Source of the DNA: Rhytidiadelphus loreus
Taxonomy: Eukaryota; Streptophyta; Bryopsida; Hypnales; Hylocomiaceae
Assembly (NCBI GenBank): GCA_947034895.1
Contig: OX344764.1
Coordinates: 6,076,001 to 6,140,000 of the forward strand
Length of the DNA: 64,000 nucleotides
Direction of reading: 5' to 3'
In this document: piece by piece, positions 24,662-36,395 of the stretch
Position numbering within the stretch: the first letter of the stretch is position 1
Layout: every line of letters starts with the position of its first letter
Translations under genes and position numbers: made by a program
Notes under the pieces: model-generated
Database searches by the model: none
What the model was told of the DNA's origin: nothing
The model's input: the letters and a program-made list of their open reading frames with translations, nothing else

Positions 24662-27600
24662 ATGGCACTTCAGGACATTACCAATGTTGGAAAGGGTAGT
24701 TCGTATACAGCAGCTGTTATATTGGATAGTAAATTCGCCCCTATTGTGAGGAAAGGGGTTCGAATTGATCAGCAAGCCTCAAAAGCAGAGTTTCCAGCGT
24801 TGAGAGATTCTGGAGCCACCAACATTGATTTATGGTTGGATGGCAATTTGTACCCAACAGATCCTGTCACAGGGAAGCCACCACCGTTTCAAACAATCAA
24901 GAGTTGCTTAGAATTTGTGTGTCACGGTGACTCTGGACTCCTAGGATATTCTAGAAACCTTGTTAGCACCTGTGACTCAATAAAAGGCTTGGAAAGGCAA
25001 TTACAGGAGACACAAGCTGATGCAATTCGGAAGAGGGAAGCCTTGCAAAATTCCATTGCGTTACTAACGCAGGATCTGGACGTTGCCAACAGTAGCTGGG
25101 CACAACGTTCAGAGGAACTTGTTGCAAGAAGTAAAGAGGAGATTGACACTTTGAAGAGCGGTTTAGACTTCTTTAGGGCTCGATGTGTAGCAGTCGAAGA
25201 AGAGTTGCACAGGAATGATGACCAACACAACAACTTGCAGTTGGCGAACGAACAAGGACGACAAGGTGTGCATCAGAAGGTCTTGCAGTTGGAGCATGAA
25301 CTCATGGAAGCAAGAAAGTCCATAGTGAAATTCCAAAGGAAAATGGAAAGAATGGTCAGGACTCCAGCAGGACCACAACTAAGACCATCGAAGGGCCTCG
25401 TTGAATTAGCGAAGAGTGGTGGCGCGTCGAGGGCTCGTATAGCCAAAATTCGAAGTTTGTTGCAACCGTAGGTAGTTCAAGCTATACACGCTGGCAACAG
25501 GACGTCTAACAGAAGGAAACGTCTGTGTGGCGACAAGGATACCCAAGATGAGACCGGGCAGGCGATTGGACTATTGATGTCAAAGGGAGAGACGCTGGCG
25601 TTGATATCAAGTTCGCAACATAGTCATGCTGCAACCAGCATGACGAACCACTACCTTGAGAAAATTGGGACGGAGTTGGGAACAGAAGCAATACTAGCAG
25701 CGTGCGATATGACTGGAGTGTCACAGAAAGGATATGGTGAGATCTACAAGACGATCAAAGGGCGAGTGCAGCTCGTTGACAAACGCTTGAAGCCAACATT
25801 CTTGCCAAACCCGCACAAGGTTTGAAGTTATTATTCCCATTCCATGAATTTTGGCTATGCATTGTTGGAAACGAGTTGGGCTTACATTCAAAGTAGAGCG
25901 TATTGCTATGCCTTGTTGGAAACGATGGAAAATTTCAATATAGGACATACTGGAGGGTTCTTGCATTAGCCTAGTCGATCGGAGCATTGGAAAACAGAAT
26001 TATAGCAGGGGCCCCATAAACGCTGCTAGAGGGAGGGTGGTAACGTGTTTGCAGTCACAAAACCTGGTTTAGGGTTCAGGGTTCTGGGCGATTTACATAA
26101 CTTCAATAAGGAAAATCTTGTTTCCAACGGCATGTTAGTGGTGGGTTTAGGCTTACGTGGTGTTCTCACAATATGGACTATGTTGAACAGGTCAGTTTGT
26201 TGCGAACAGAACTCAATTCAAAGTTGACGGATCTTGTTGGCAACTATTACCATATTGACAGTACGCTGGAGTTGGTGGTGCAACCTTCAGTTACCACTGG
26301 AAAAGGAAGAAAGAAGAAATCAGACATATCAAGGGTGGTTCTAACGCCCAAGAATTCTTTGTTTGTTGACATCGAAGTGGTGCAGAGGACTATGGTGAAG
26401 CTATACCAATTCACGACCGAAGGTGAATATCCTTCTTTTCAAAACATTCCTGTTCAAACGGTACTTGTTTCCAACGTGATTTCTTATTGACTTCTGTACA
26501 TCAAGCGGTGTAGGGTGCTCTGACGTTGGAAACTGAACCTGCATGTCCAGAAGTTGGAAACAAGCCTTTAATTTTCGTCTTGAAGATGGACGAAGCAGAG
26601 ATTGTACATGGGAGAAAATTCGAAAGGGTGAGTTTGACGCTCATGAATCGTGCATTAGACACCAGCATACAAAAAACAGATGATAGATATTTTTCAGTCC
26701 AATCGGAAACCGAAATCTGGCCTATCGCATGCTTTGAGGTGGCCAAGGAGTCGTATGAAGTTCTCCACTGGGTGTTCCAACAAACTCAGTTCCCTACACT
26801 CATCAAAGCGCAAGATGAGGGTCAACTGTTAAGAGTTGAGGGTGTTGGAGACTTCAAAGTAGAGTGGCATTTGTCAGCTGACATGAAGACAATTAAGTGT
26901 TTGTATGGGCTGAAGCATGGAGCCAACGCGATACACTCATGCATTTACTGTAACCAACAGCGGACAAAACCAGTGCTGGGAACAGCCGCGTCTGCTGCTA
27001 CAGAGGCTAGGCGGAGAAAACATACATGGCATGGAGGTTTATTTGCTGGCAACGTGCAATGTAAACCGCTCGCCACTGACAGAGAATCACGGTGGAAGCC
27101 TATTCTACCCATTCCACTTGAGAGGGTACATATTTGTACCTTACATGCGTTAACTCGAATGATGGAGAAAATTCTTCACCTCCATTTCATGTTCATTTGG
27201 AACATGAAGAATGAGGAGCGTCAGCAACAAGCCATAGAGAATATGGAGAAGACTCTGTCAACAGCTGGTCTTCACGGTGGAAACGTCCGCATCATGAAGG
27301 ACCCAGTACTCAGTGGCGCTTCCAACAGTGTCCCCATCAAACCCTCCCTCAGTGGTGTGACTGCAACTAGGATGTTCCAACCATCGACTTGGTCAGGGCA
27401 AGATCGAGTATGGAAGGATGTCTTGCGCTCAGAAAATAACACTCTTCAACAAGGGAGGCAATATCTAGACAGGGTGGAAATGTGGCAGGCGTTGGAAACA
27501 GTGTTCCCTTATTTGGTTGGCCTTTCCTTGGATCAAGAGCAAAGGGAGACTTTCAAAGGTAAAATTGAGAGATGGGGGAGCCTCTACTTGAAATGCTTCG

Positions 27601-28206
27601 GGGAAGACCATGTGACTCATTATATGGTGAGTACCGTCTATTGCCAACGTACATCTGCAGTTCAAAGTCAATGTTTGCCGTCATGTGGGAAGTTCATTTG
27701 ACAAGCTTAGGGGGTCCAGGGTGTGATGGTATGTGAACTTGACACATTTCATAGCATCTCGTTTCACGCAGTGCAACATTTTTACACGTACTTCTACTAA
27801 TTCCTTGAATGCTGTGATTTGCTAGCATAATCTGGTGCGCCATGGTCCTTGGTATGTGGAAACGTATGGAAGTCTCGCTGTTTGGAACAACCAGGGCATG
27901 GAAAAATCTCATCACGCAGCTAAGGCTGCTAATCAGCATCACACTCAACATGGAGGCACTAAAGAGAGAACAAGCTCCATTGTTCAGCAATACCAACATT
28001 GGTACAGAAACATACAACACAGGTTTGCCAAGCAGGAACGACTGAAGGACATTGCCAACGCGACATCGATGGAAGATGATGCCCAAAGAACGGCAGCGAC
28101 AACAAGAAAGAGGACGGCCTACAACACGTCAAATGCAATGGATGCAGCTAGAATCTGGAGGGAAGGTAGATCACGAGTAGGCCGTGCTTGGGTGGCGACG
28201 TCTTGA
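24662..28206 (+). CDS. Transposase-like protein with predicted RNase H-fold catalytic core; one in-frame stop
   Basis: Four exons: 24662-25819, 26191-26460, 26514-27626 and 27826-28206, all phase 0, about 973 codons. An in-frame TAG interrupts exon 1 at 25469-25471, after which the same frame stays open to the donor. The reading frame also extends upstream to an ATG at 24464. Residues about 110-230 are coiled coil. Exon 3 holds a candidate catalytic Asp in VLKMDEAEI (26589), a second in LSADMKTIK (26880) with a nearby CxxC (CIYC), and LHALTRMMEKI. Exon 4 holds WNNQGMEKSHH with a candidate Glu (27901). This D...D...E arrangement and the GADxK...CIxC and QGxEK motifs recall DDE transposase-like proteins of animals and fungi. 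That is pattern recognition, not a search. As the largest gene of the TTAA element it is the presumed transposase. Confidence 0.65.
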
Positions 28207-28249
28207 AATGGAGGGTGTAGCAAACAGCGGCACCATTTCCATAGCAACA

Positions 28250-29150
28250 GAGTTTAGGCCGTTGGCAACGACGGTGGCTGAGGTTTATTTAACGAGGCCA
28301 CATACCAATGTACTTAGTGGCGCTTCCATGTGTAGAAGTTAGAAACAAGCCTTTGAATTTACACCATAGTGTTTTTTTACTACAATATCCACTCATGGAA
28401 GGATTCTGCAAGTTTTTTTAGGTATCATTCACTTTTTCGGATAAAATCACTATAAACCACCAATTTTCACAGCAAGCGGAAAAATTTCCACATCAGAAAT
28501 GTAAAGTTTATACTGCCCAAATCTTGTTGCCAACAAATTGTCAAATGTACCCATTTTGATCCCACAGACCTAGGCAATTTTAATGCTTAAGAGGGACCCT
28601 AAACCGAAAACCCTAAACCAAGATTCTAACCCCTAAACCCACGACCCTAGAAATTTGTGATCTCCTGTTGGCACCGTGCTTATAAAATAAAATGACTGGG
28701 TTCCTAGAGAAGTACCAGCTTCTCTTGCTGGGGTCCATGATGTGCCAACAGGAGACACTATGAGGTGATGTGCCCACTCCACAAAATTAGGCCATGATGG
28801 AAACAAGTTGCCATCAGTGGATGAGGGAATCATAAGATACTGACCATAATGTAACGTCCCAAACACTCAATTAGGGCCTAAAGCGACATCTAATCATTAA
28901 GCTCATTGGCTCGTTGGCAACAGGAGGCGGCTGTGCCATCATGGAGCACGTTGGGAGTTACTGGCGTCATAAGCAAGGCACTTGCCCCATAAACCCCCAG
29001 CCTCAGGCACAAGTGAAACTTCAAAGTACTTCTACGTTGCCATTGCTCTCTCTCTCTCTCTCTCTTGTGCGAGTTTCGCGCTGTTGGTTACACATTCCAA
29101 TTGCACTTCTTCTCTCCTGTTGTCTTTGCAGCAGGTCAATTGTAGGTCTC
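28250..29150. other. Spacer between transposase and RING genes
   Basis: Three copies of the 9-bp motif (28261, 28526, 28913) and a CCCTAAACC-rich tract at about 28590-28645 lie here. A (CT)n tract at 29047-29066 precedes an acceptor-like TTTGCAG near 29131, suggesting that the 5' leader of the next gene is spliced. About 28308-28355 resembles fragments of transposase exon 3 (GTGGCGCTTCCA and GAAACAAGCCTTT boxes). Confidence 0.5.
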
Positions 29151-29153
29151 ACC

Positions 29154-31372
29154 ATGAGCGCGTCAAGCAGGAAAGCTCGTTCGAAAAGCCTTGTCAAAGG
29201 CAAAGCTCTCATGGCGGCAGTGTTGGCAGAGTCTGCTCCTCCCCAGAAGCACCAAGTGCTTCTCCCCACCGATCCGGGATGGGGAACGTGGGAGGTTCCA
29301 GCGGATTTAAGCGGGCTTCCACCAGTGTTGCAGAAGAGGCTGGTGACGTTGGCACCGTGCTTGTTGGGGAGGCACAAGGCGGTGTATGACGCAGAGTTCT
29401 TCCACAGGGTTTACGGATTGTGCAAAGAAGGGATCATGCCCAAGGAGGTGACGGAGGCTATGGTTCCCTCCTACATGTACGAGTCCATCTGGGTTCCTGG
29501 CGAGGGGTTGAACAGGACACGGTACTGCTTGGACAAGTGCAGAGACCTCAATTCGCGGGATCTATACCTTCGGATGTACATGAGGGTTTATGGCGATGCA
29601 CCTGACAACAAAGCCTTTAGCCAAACATTCTTGCGCGCGTGTGTGTACTTCTACAAGGAGGGGCGCAGGAACAAGGTGAATTGGGCAGCGGCTGCGGCCC
29701 AATTGACTGAAGAACGACTCGCTCATCCGGGCCTGAATCCCCTGAAATTGGGCCCTCCAGCATTGAGGGAGCAGATGTGGTCCATTCTGAAGGAGTTCCG
29801 GCTGTATTTCCAGAAGGAAGTTGGACTTCGGCCCGCTGGAAGCGAAGTTGGGCGCGAGGAGCAGGAGCAGCGAGAAGTTGAGGCCGTTGGCAACACTGAC
29901 GGCGTTGACAATGTTGGGAACAAGGTGGCCGCGCTGGAGAAGCAGGTGAAAGAGAAGTCGGAAGACGTCAAGGGCAAATCCAAGTGCATTTCCCGATTGC
30001 GAGGTACCTTAAAGGGACTGGAAGGCACAATCTTCACGTTGGAAGCAGAAGACGAACGCCTCAACTCTGTGAAGGATTGCTTGCGGAGGCGGAGTAGAGA
30101 GCTTGCGGCAGCAGGGAACCTGTATGACAAGGCAACGGTGGACAAGGAGCAGCGGGAGGTGTGCAAGGACATCACTGCCAACAACGACAAGTTGGAGGAA
30201 GTTCAAGATTCGGTCCTTGAGAAGTCCAAATGCCTTAAGGAACTGGAGGAAGCCTTCAGGTTGAGCGAGGAAGGACTGGGGGATCTCCAGAAGCAGTTGG
30301 CAACAGAGAGAGCAAGCCAGTATTCCATCAAGCCGAAGAAGTTGGCTGACGACAAGGCGTTGGAAACGGGTGTCAAGCCAGTTCTTGAAGTGGATTCACC
30401 CTGCGGCTTGTGCTCTCAACTGTTTGTTTCCAACGGTGCTGTGCCCTTCTCATGTGGTTGCCTGTTTCACCCATGGTGTTTGTGGTCTGAACTTCTTTCG
30501 GGGAGTCGGGTGTGTCCAAGGTGCAAGAAAGGAGGTGACCGTCAGTGGCTGGAAGCATGGGGCTTTGACGCGTTGGAAACACAGATCCCGACTTGTGTTG
30601 GCGAGAATGAGGTTCCGCGTGAGGGGGCTTCTTATGGTGTCAGCATTCGGAAGAGGGAAGCCTCTGTGATCCCTGAAGGTGAAATAGCTCCGAAGTTGTT
30701 AAAGACACCGCTAGGTGCATCACCCTTGGCTGGTAAGGCCCAGCATTCAGTGCTCTCTCCTGTTGCTCCTAGAGAATACGTTTGGGCACTTCCTTGTTTT
30801 GCATTCAGGCGAAAAGGATCTCCTTATACAGAAGCGGTTGACGCAGCCGTGCGAGACTTAGCCTTTCACAGTACGTTTCTGGTAGCGTAATGTACTATAT
30901 GCACTTAGTTGGTAATTGTCACTCAAATTTATAACACAACATCTGTAGTTCAAACCTTTGCTCTTCTCTTTTGTATTGTTGGAATTCTGTCTTTTCTTTA
31001 CAATGTTGTGGTAATATTCATGTGGGATGTGCTCTGTTTCCAACAGCAAATGAAGCAGTAGCTGCAAGCAGAGGGGAGACGAAGCCCGAAAGAAGACCAC
31101 CTTTGCCGCTCGAGGACAACAACAAAAGCAAAGCTCCCATGCCTTCAGATTCGGGGGCTGCTGCCAACGCGACCCCGTTGGCACCGACAGATGGGGCGGA
31201 GGCGGAGTTGGCAACGTCGCGTGAACCTCCCGCAGTGGGCCCGCCTGCCGCACCAGTGCACGTCGATCTTTCATCTGAGGGTGGATCTGCTGGCAGGCCT
31301 CAGGCAGCGGGTTCGTCATCCATAGATTCGGCGGATGCAGAAGTTTTGGATGCGCTTGTAGACCAAATTTGA
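29154..31372 (+). CDS. Coiled-coil protein with C-terminal RING-type finger, transposon-encoded
   Basis: Exon 1 is 29154-30870 and exon 2 is 31047-31372, joined CACA|GTACGT to AACAG|CA in phase 1, giving 680 residues. I chose the ATG at 29154 (ACCATGAGC), because upstream codons in frame lack an ATG close to the leader. Residues about 40-240 are a globular region I do not recognise. Residues about 255-395 form a charged coiled coil. A RING-type finger lies at 417-457, with CGLC, then SCGCLFHPWC and CPRC, matching C-x2-C...C-x-C-x3-H-x2-C...C-x2-C spacing. The tail is low-complexity and acidic. RING fingers usually give E3 ubiquitin ligase activity; its role in the element is unknown. The exon-2 acceptor overlaps a copy of the 9-bp motif (31036-31044). 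The frame is intact, suggesting selection or recent insertion. Confidence 0.75.
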
Positions 31373-31794
31373 TTTTTTGTCATGTTTAGAAGCGCCTTCT
31401 GTACATCAAGCTAGTGTAGGCAGTAGTAGACGTTGGAAACAGTGGATGTTTAGCAGGCCTACACTTGAAATGGCACTGATGGGTTTTTGAGGACAGTCAT
31501 AGGAAGCAGAAACTTCTTTCCATCATTTTTGTTCACCTGCCTTTCACGAATATGAAAATTCTGCATTTCCGCATATTTTCATTGTGATTTTGCATTCATT
31601 AGTTCTTCAACTCTCTCGCAAGTTTTCGGTACCCATCTCTGTTGTCAACATGTTTTGTATGAATGCAGTTCCCTTCTGTGATTTGCCCTTGTTTACACAC
31701 GCCATATGACTTAGATGGACGTGTACAAAAGAAAGCATTGTTGGAACAGGAAGTCACGAGTCATGATAGAGTTAGAGGAAATGAGAGTCATCTT

Positions 31795-32035
31795 GTTTCC
31801 AACGCAGTCATTGTGAAGTTGTTGCCTCATTTTGTCAAATGTACAATCACCGTGATGTAATGGAACTCCTCTTGTTTCCAACACAGTCACAAACACCATA
31901 AACCGAGTGGCAACCAAGTCTGAAACACGTCCCAAACATGAGGAGTTCTTTTGTTTCCAACACAGTCATTTCTCATCATGAACCGAGTGGCAACCAAGTC
32001 TGAAACACGTCCCAAACACGAAGGTAACTATCAAC
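31795..32035. repeat. 79-bp tandem repeat, about 2.5-3 units, carrying the 9-bp motif
   Basis: The box CTTGTTTCCAAC(G/A)CAGTCA recurs at 31795, 31874 and 31953, exactly 79 bp apart. The second and third units also share CGAGTGGCAACCAAGTCTG. It lies between the convergent genes of the TTAA element and looks like local amplification of motif-bearing DNA. Confidence 0.88.
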
Positions 32036-32244
32036 GTCCAATTTTTTTTTTGATTATCAAAATTCAGCCTTACAGTGTTTCCTATGACGGTCGTTGCTTA
32101 CACATAAGTCCTTATCTAACTCTATATCATCCTAAACCGACTTGTTTCCAACGTGACGTTGAAAGAGGCACCTGTAGGAATGTAAGTGCTAAAATGTCTC
32201 AAAACTGACATTGATAGTTCTCTAAACTAACCATGCTCTACCAC

Positions 32245-34250
32245 TTAGTTGGTAATTGCCACTATCTCCAACGTCCACGGAGGAAGGACATCTGCTACCC
32301 TGTTGGCACCCTCCTGCCTCCGGTTTACAAGGATGTCTGCAAACCCTTGCTGACGGACAGAGAAGCGGAAGTCTTCTGGAACCACACCTCCCAAGGTGAT
32401 ATCCACCTCTCTGCGAATGTGTGCCAACGGCCATGTTCGACCCACCTGGAACCTTGCCACCGTCACACCTTCAAACAAACATGGAAGGACCACCATGTCC
32501 TCCTCCTGCACTTCGTCTATCTGTTGCCAACTAACACCATCTGGCGCCAGACGCTCTCGGCCGTACTTGAAATTTGTGTACAACGTTGCTCGCCCAACAT
32601 GGTATCTACAGCACACCCGACACGTCTAAGAAAGGTTGTTTTCAACGTTCGCAACAATTCACAAGCACCCTACACCCTAAAACACTCTCAATGGCACATG
32701 CAACAGTCTGTTGGCAACAAAAGTCTCCTTACCTGAAGGCTACAGTGTCCATTGAGATTGTGCACCTGACAATGTCCTTGCCGAAGACTACTTTCTGATG
32801 CCAACCTGCGTCCATGAGGCTCGTGAACAACTCGTCGGAGGGGCTGTTGACAACGTACAGGACGGCAGTGCGTCTCATCCTCTCCTCCTCACACGCAAAA
32901 AGATCTACAAATACATGCAAGGGCATAAACCACTGGAGGTGGCCCATGCGGCTTCCAGTGGTGGCCTTGGTGACAGCTTGGAAATCGGCCCGAAGCTTGA
33001 ACCGAAACGCTTCACTGGTGTGCATGTCGGGGAGAGGCCATTCGGGATCAGTGAAAGGTGGCAACGACAGTGGCTCAACTGATCCATATAGAAGCCCTGG
33101 TGTAGGTGGCACATAGACAAGGTTAGAAAAAAATATCCCATTCTCCAGAAGCTCATTGTAGGACCTCCCATTCCGAGTGGCTTCACCAATTTCGCTGTGC
33201 ACAACAACGATGACTCCAAGGATAGAAAGTGGGTCCACCCAGTCTTCAAAAAAGGATTGGTACAGAACTGTTTTCAACAGACAATACCACAAACCAAATT
33301 AGCAAAGCAGTGTAAAGCCCCAGCCACGTTTACTTTGATGGCCATCAAACTTTCAAGAACAACATGGCATCAAAGGTGGAAACAAAGCGCCATCTATTCT
33401 CACAATTGCATGGAACCCGATCGTGGCGAATCTCTGGATCTAAGAGCACTTGATGCCGGTGGTAAGCATGTCTAACCAACACGGACTCCAATTCCGTCTT
33501 GTTGGAAACGGTCTTGCGCCCATCAAACTTGAACCGGAAGTCCATGATTTGAGCCTTGTAAGATCCCCTCATGCTCTCACCTCCATGCCGACGAGCCTCT
33601 CGAGCCCAAGTTCCATTTCTACCAGGGTTCAACCTCACCCACGACAACCTCTCGTATCTCGTTGGAATCCACTCTCCCTGGTCATTGTGTGTGTTGTGGA
33701 GCGTCACTGCTGCCACCTCCGAACGCGGTCTACGATTCTCCATTCCTGATGACGTTGCCAACGCACAATTGATCACCTAACACTTGTTGGAAACGAGTTG
33801 CCAGTGATCACACAATTTGGGCAGCACTCGACAACACTGGCATCCACACAATTCATGGAACTACAATGCATGGAACTGTGACATTGAACGAGTGACGCGT
33901 TTGGACCCATTCTGAAATTGGAGCTCAGCCAATTCCGTGCCAAGTTTGAAATTCCCTCCAAGTTGTCAAACACATCGCATCATTGACAACGATGCGCGGC
34001 TCCACTACCGGTCCGCATGCGGGACTAGTCCCTGCGTTTGGTACGCCCAATTGGAAATTCGTTTTATAACCCTACACACAGGACAGGGGACAACGGTACG
34101 CCAATAAAATATTGTTTCCAACGCGTCACTCCCATTGGTAGCAACGGGTGCTAAATCCCTCGTCATCACCTTATACTCCACGTTGGCAACGTGCAAGGTG
34201 GCATTTTCAGAAATTTCCAAGCACGAAAATTGCGTTGCCAACTTAGGCAT
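32245..34250 (-). CDS. Multi-exon transposon gene, minus strand, with possible beta-grasp domain
   Basis: Open segments in order: 34250 to about 34080 (starting MPKLATQFSC), about 33975-33780, 33776-33351 (acceptor TTAG|GTG, donor AAA|GTTTGA), about 33278-32733 (donor CAG|GTAAGG) and 32605-32245 (acceptor TGTAG|ATACC, phase matching the preceding donor). The last exon contains RFQVGRTWPLAHIRREVD, then PEDFRFSV, RRQEG and LPPWTLEIV, a pattern like a ubiquitin-like beta-grasp domain. The other parts I do not recognise. The splice between 33351 and 33278 is unresolved in phase: the only AG there leaves a frame mismatch, so either an unseen site is used or this copy carries a frameshift. Convergent to the RING gene and starting about 250 bp inside the right end. 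Confidence 0.5.
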
Positions 34251-34505
34251 CTGGAGACCCGAATTTTCTTCTAATGAGAGCTCTCAACACTATGGGAAGT
34301 CCAGATTGCAATGGGTATCTTTGCACAAAATCTTAAATAGAAAATCACTATCATTTATTTTCAAGACCGAATTTTCGATGCTAAAACTAGACTTAAAAAA
34401 AATCTCAAAATATAAAATACTAAAAATACCAACTTGGTTAGGTTTTATTTAACTTCAAAGTTTTGCAAACACCGCATTTTGGTGCCTCGGGCATTTAGGG
34501 GTTAA

Positions 34506-36390
34506 CAAGGTGATTGCTTTATAAATGTTAAAAATCCACGGAATACATAAGCTTACTAAGTTTAGAAGCCTTTTCCTCCATTAAAGAGAGACCACTAAGC
34601 TTAGTGCCACCAATCCTTTTGCAAAATTACTAAGTTGGGAGGATCTTACTAGTAAAAGTCACAAAAGATTTGGTAAAGGGTAAAGCTAGAAGGACCTTGC
34701 TAAAAGCAAGGCTAAAAGTTATGAAATATTCCAAATCTTTTGAAATGAAATCTCAAAAATCTTAAATCAAGTTAATGAAGGATATTCAACCCTCAAAGAA
34801 ATGATTTTGTTTGGGGTCTAATGACTCTGACCACAATTTATGGTAATGAAGTTACTAGAGACCATGAACAATATTCTATTTGACATTAGGTATTCAAATT
34901 CTTTACAAGTACCATGATTAAAATCTATGTATAAGCCTCCATTTGAAGTCAACTTCCAAATCTTAAAGACATTGACTTGGCAATTGTACCATTTCTAGCA
35001 AAAGGCACTCTATATTTTGAAAAAGATATTATGTTGTTTTCATATTTTTTGCATCATCAAAATGAACAAAAACATTTAAAACCAAACAGTGTAGATTTAT
35101 CACATATATAAAACTATGATGCTTTTTATGAAGCATTTGTATTCATTTATGTATGTTCTTATTTGAATACATGTTTTCTTTTGAAAGAAATAAACTGACA
35201 ACTTTTATTGCAATCATTTTATATTTCCTTCACTTTAGTATATGATTTTGTTTATTTTTATTTCATTCACTTATATAGAATTTATAATCAATTTATCATT
35301 ATTGATTTTTTTCAATAATGTTAAATGATTTAATATTTGTTTTTAATTTGAAAATACACTAATTTTTTTAAATAATAATAAAATAAAAATAGTTATCATT
35401 AAATTTAAACATATATAGTGCATTGAACATTGTTTTAGAATATCAAATTTTGGTATTTTTAATTAATGTGCGTTTATCCAAGTGTTTTCCATGATTTACC
35501 TATGCACTCTTTAATTAGTAGTTTTAAGAATAATTTGTCTATAATTTAATTTAATTTATAGAAACAAAAAAAATTCAATTGAAAAACCATAACTTTCACA
35601 ATTAAGAATCCAAAGTGCAAAACAACTTTGGTGCATTTCTACTCATTAAGAGCATTTTGGCGATGCCAAGAATGGCAGCAAAAATTCCTATATTCCATCT
35701 TCCATAATTTAATTTATGGTCTTAAAAATTGTTCATGAATTGATCATTTGTCCAAAGGCAACATTTGATACTACTTTAGTACAACCCTTGTCAAGTCAAA
35801 CTCTCTAATGGTATAAAGAAAATGACTTGAGCGCCTTGAGGTGAGCACACAATTGGAGGTATCTCAGTGTTACATATAAAATAAAATAAAACTATTTATT
35901 TATTTATTTTTATTTTTTACTTTTTACTTTTATTCAACCTTTAATTTGCATACATAAGTAAATAAAGGAGTGCAAAGCCTCTACACTCTTGATTGATAAT
36001 GAATCAAGAGATCAAACTCTCTTGTTTAAAAGATACTAATGTTAGTGTGTTGTGTGCCATTGCCACAATCAAAATGTAATTTAAAATAAAATTTCTAATT
36101 TTCTAATTCATAGAAAAACTTTGAAATTCAATAACTTTCACACTGAAGGTTGAAACGCCACGAAACAAAGCTCGGGCACCTTCCCTAGCCAAGGGCTTTA
36201 AGATGAAATCAAGCATACCACTAGGGGACACACAGTCCAAGAGATCTCAATGTAACAAACAAACAAAACAAAACAAACAACCTAACCTAATAGATGAATT
36301 TCTTCCTCTTCTTTTTCTTTTTTTCCCCTCTCCCCCTCCTTTTTCCTTTTTTTCCTCCCCCTCCCCCTCTTTTTGCCTTTTTATCCAAGA
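34506..36390. other. AT-rich gene-free region
   Basis: Sequence composition drops sharply to AT-rich immediately beyond the right end of the TTAA element. Nothing recognisable is present except a polypyrimidine tract at about 36303-36380. Confidence 0.55.
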
Positions 36391-36395
36391 GTAGG

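Larger units (their letters stand above)
24300..34242. repeat. 34 dispersed copies of a 9-bp motif, GTTGG(A/C)AAC
   Basis: Exact copies of GTTGGAAAC, GTTGGCAAC or their complements GTTTCCAAC and GTTGCCAAC start at 24300, 24583, 25082, 25864, 25915, 26120, 26236, 26467, 26525, 26553, 27491, 28261, 28526, 28913, 29885, 30296, 30359, 30426, 30572, 31036, 31207, 31432, 31795, 31874, 31953, 32144, 32523, 32710, 33501, 33754, 33786, 34114, 34182 and 34234. Four 9-mers are expected about 0.17 times in 10.85 kb of random sequence. Copies occur in exons, introns and spacers and in both orientations, and are often preceded by CTT or followed by G. Many one-mismatch versions also exist. I saw no exact copy outside the element. 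It looks like a binding or recognition site private to this transposon. Confidence 0.88.
23649..34505. mobile_element. Large TTAA-flanked DNA transposon, 10.85 kb
   Basis: The left end TTAA|CCCCTAAATGTCCAAGGC (TTAA at 23649-23652) and right end GCCTCGGGCATTTAGGGG|TTAA (TTAA at 34502-34505) are inverted repeats with two mismatches over 18 bp. The element proper is 23653-34501. It holds three genes: a transposase-like gene (+), a coiled-coil/RING gene (+) and a convergent minus-strand gene. GC content is visibly higher than in both flanks. TTAA targets with short TIRs are typical of the piggyBac and Kolobok superfamilies, but the transposase does not obviously show either family's motifs. A 13-bp direct repeat, TTAACAAGGTGAT, lies at about 23633 and at 34502, so a longer target duplication cannot be excluded. 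Nearly intact, therefore probably young. Confidence 0.82.

Noticed and set aside
28914..29153. Longer N-terminus for the RING gene starting near the GTTGGCAAC motif
   Set aside because: That frame begins at a TTG, crosses a (CT)n tract and an acceptor-like site, and looks like spliced leader; ATG 29154 has a good context.
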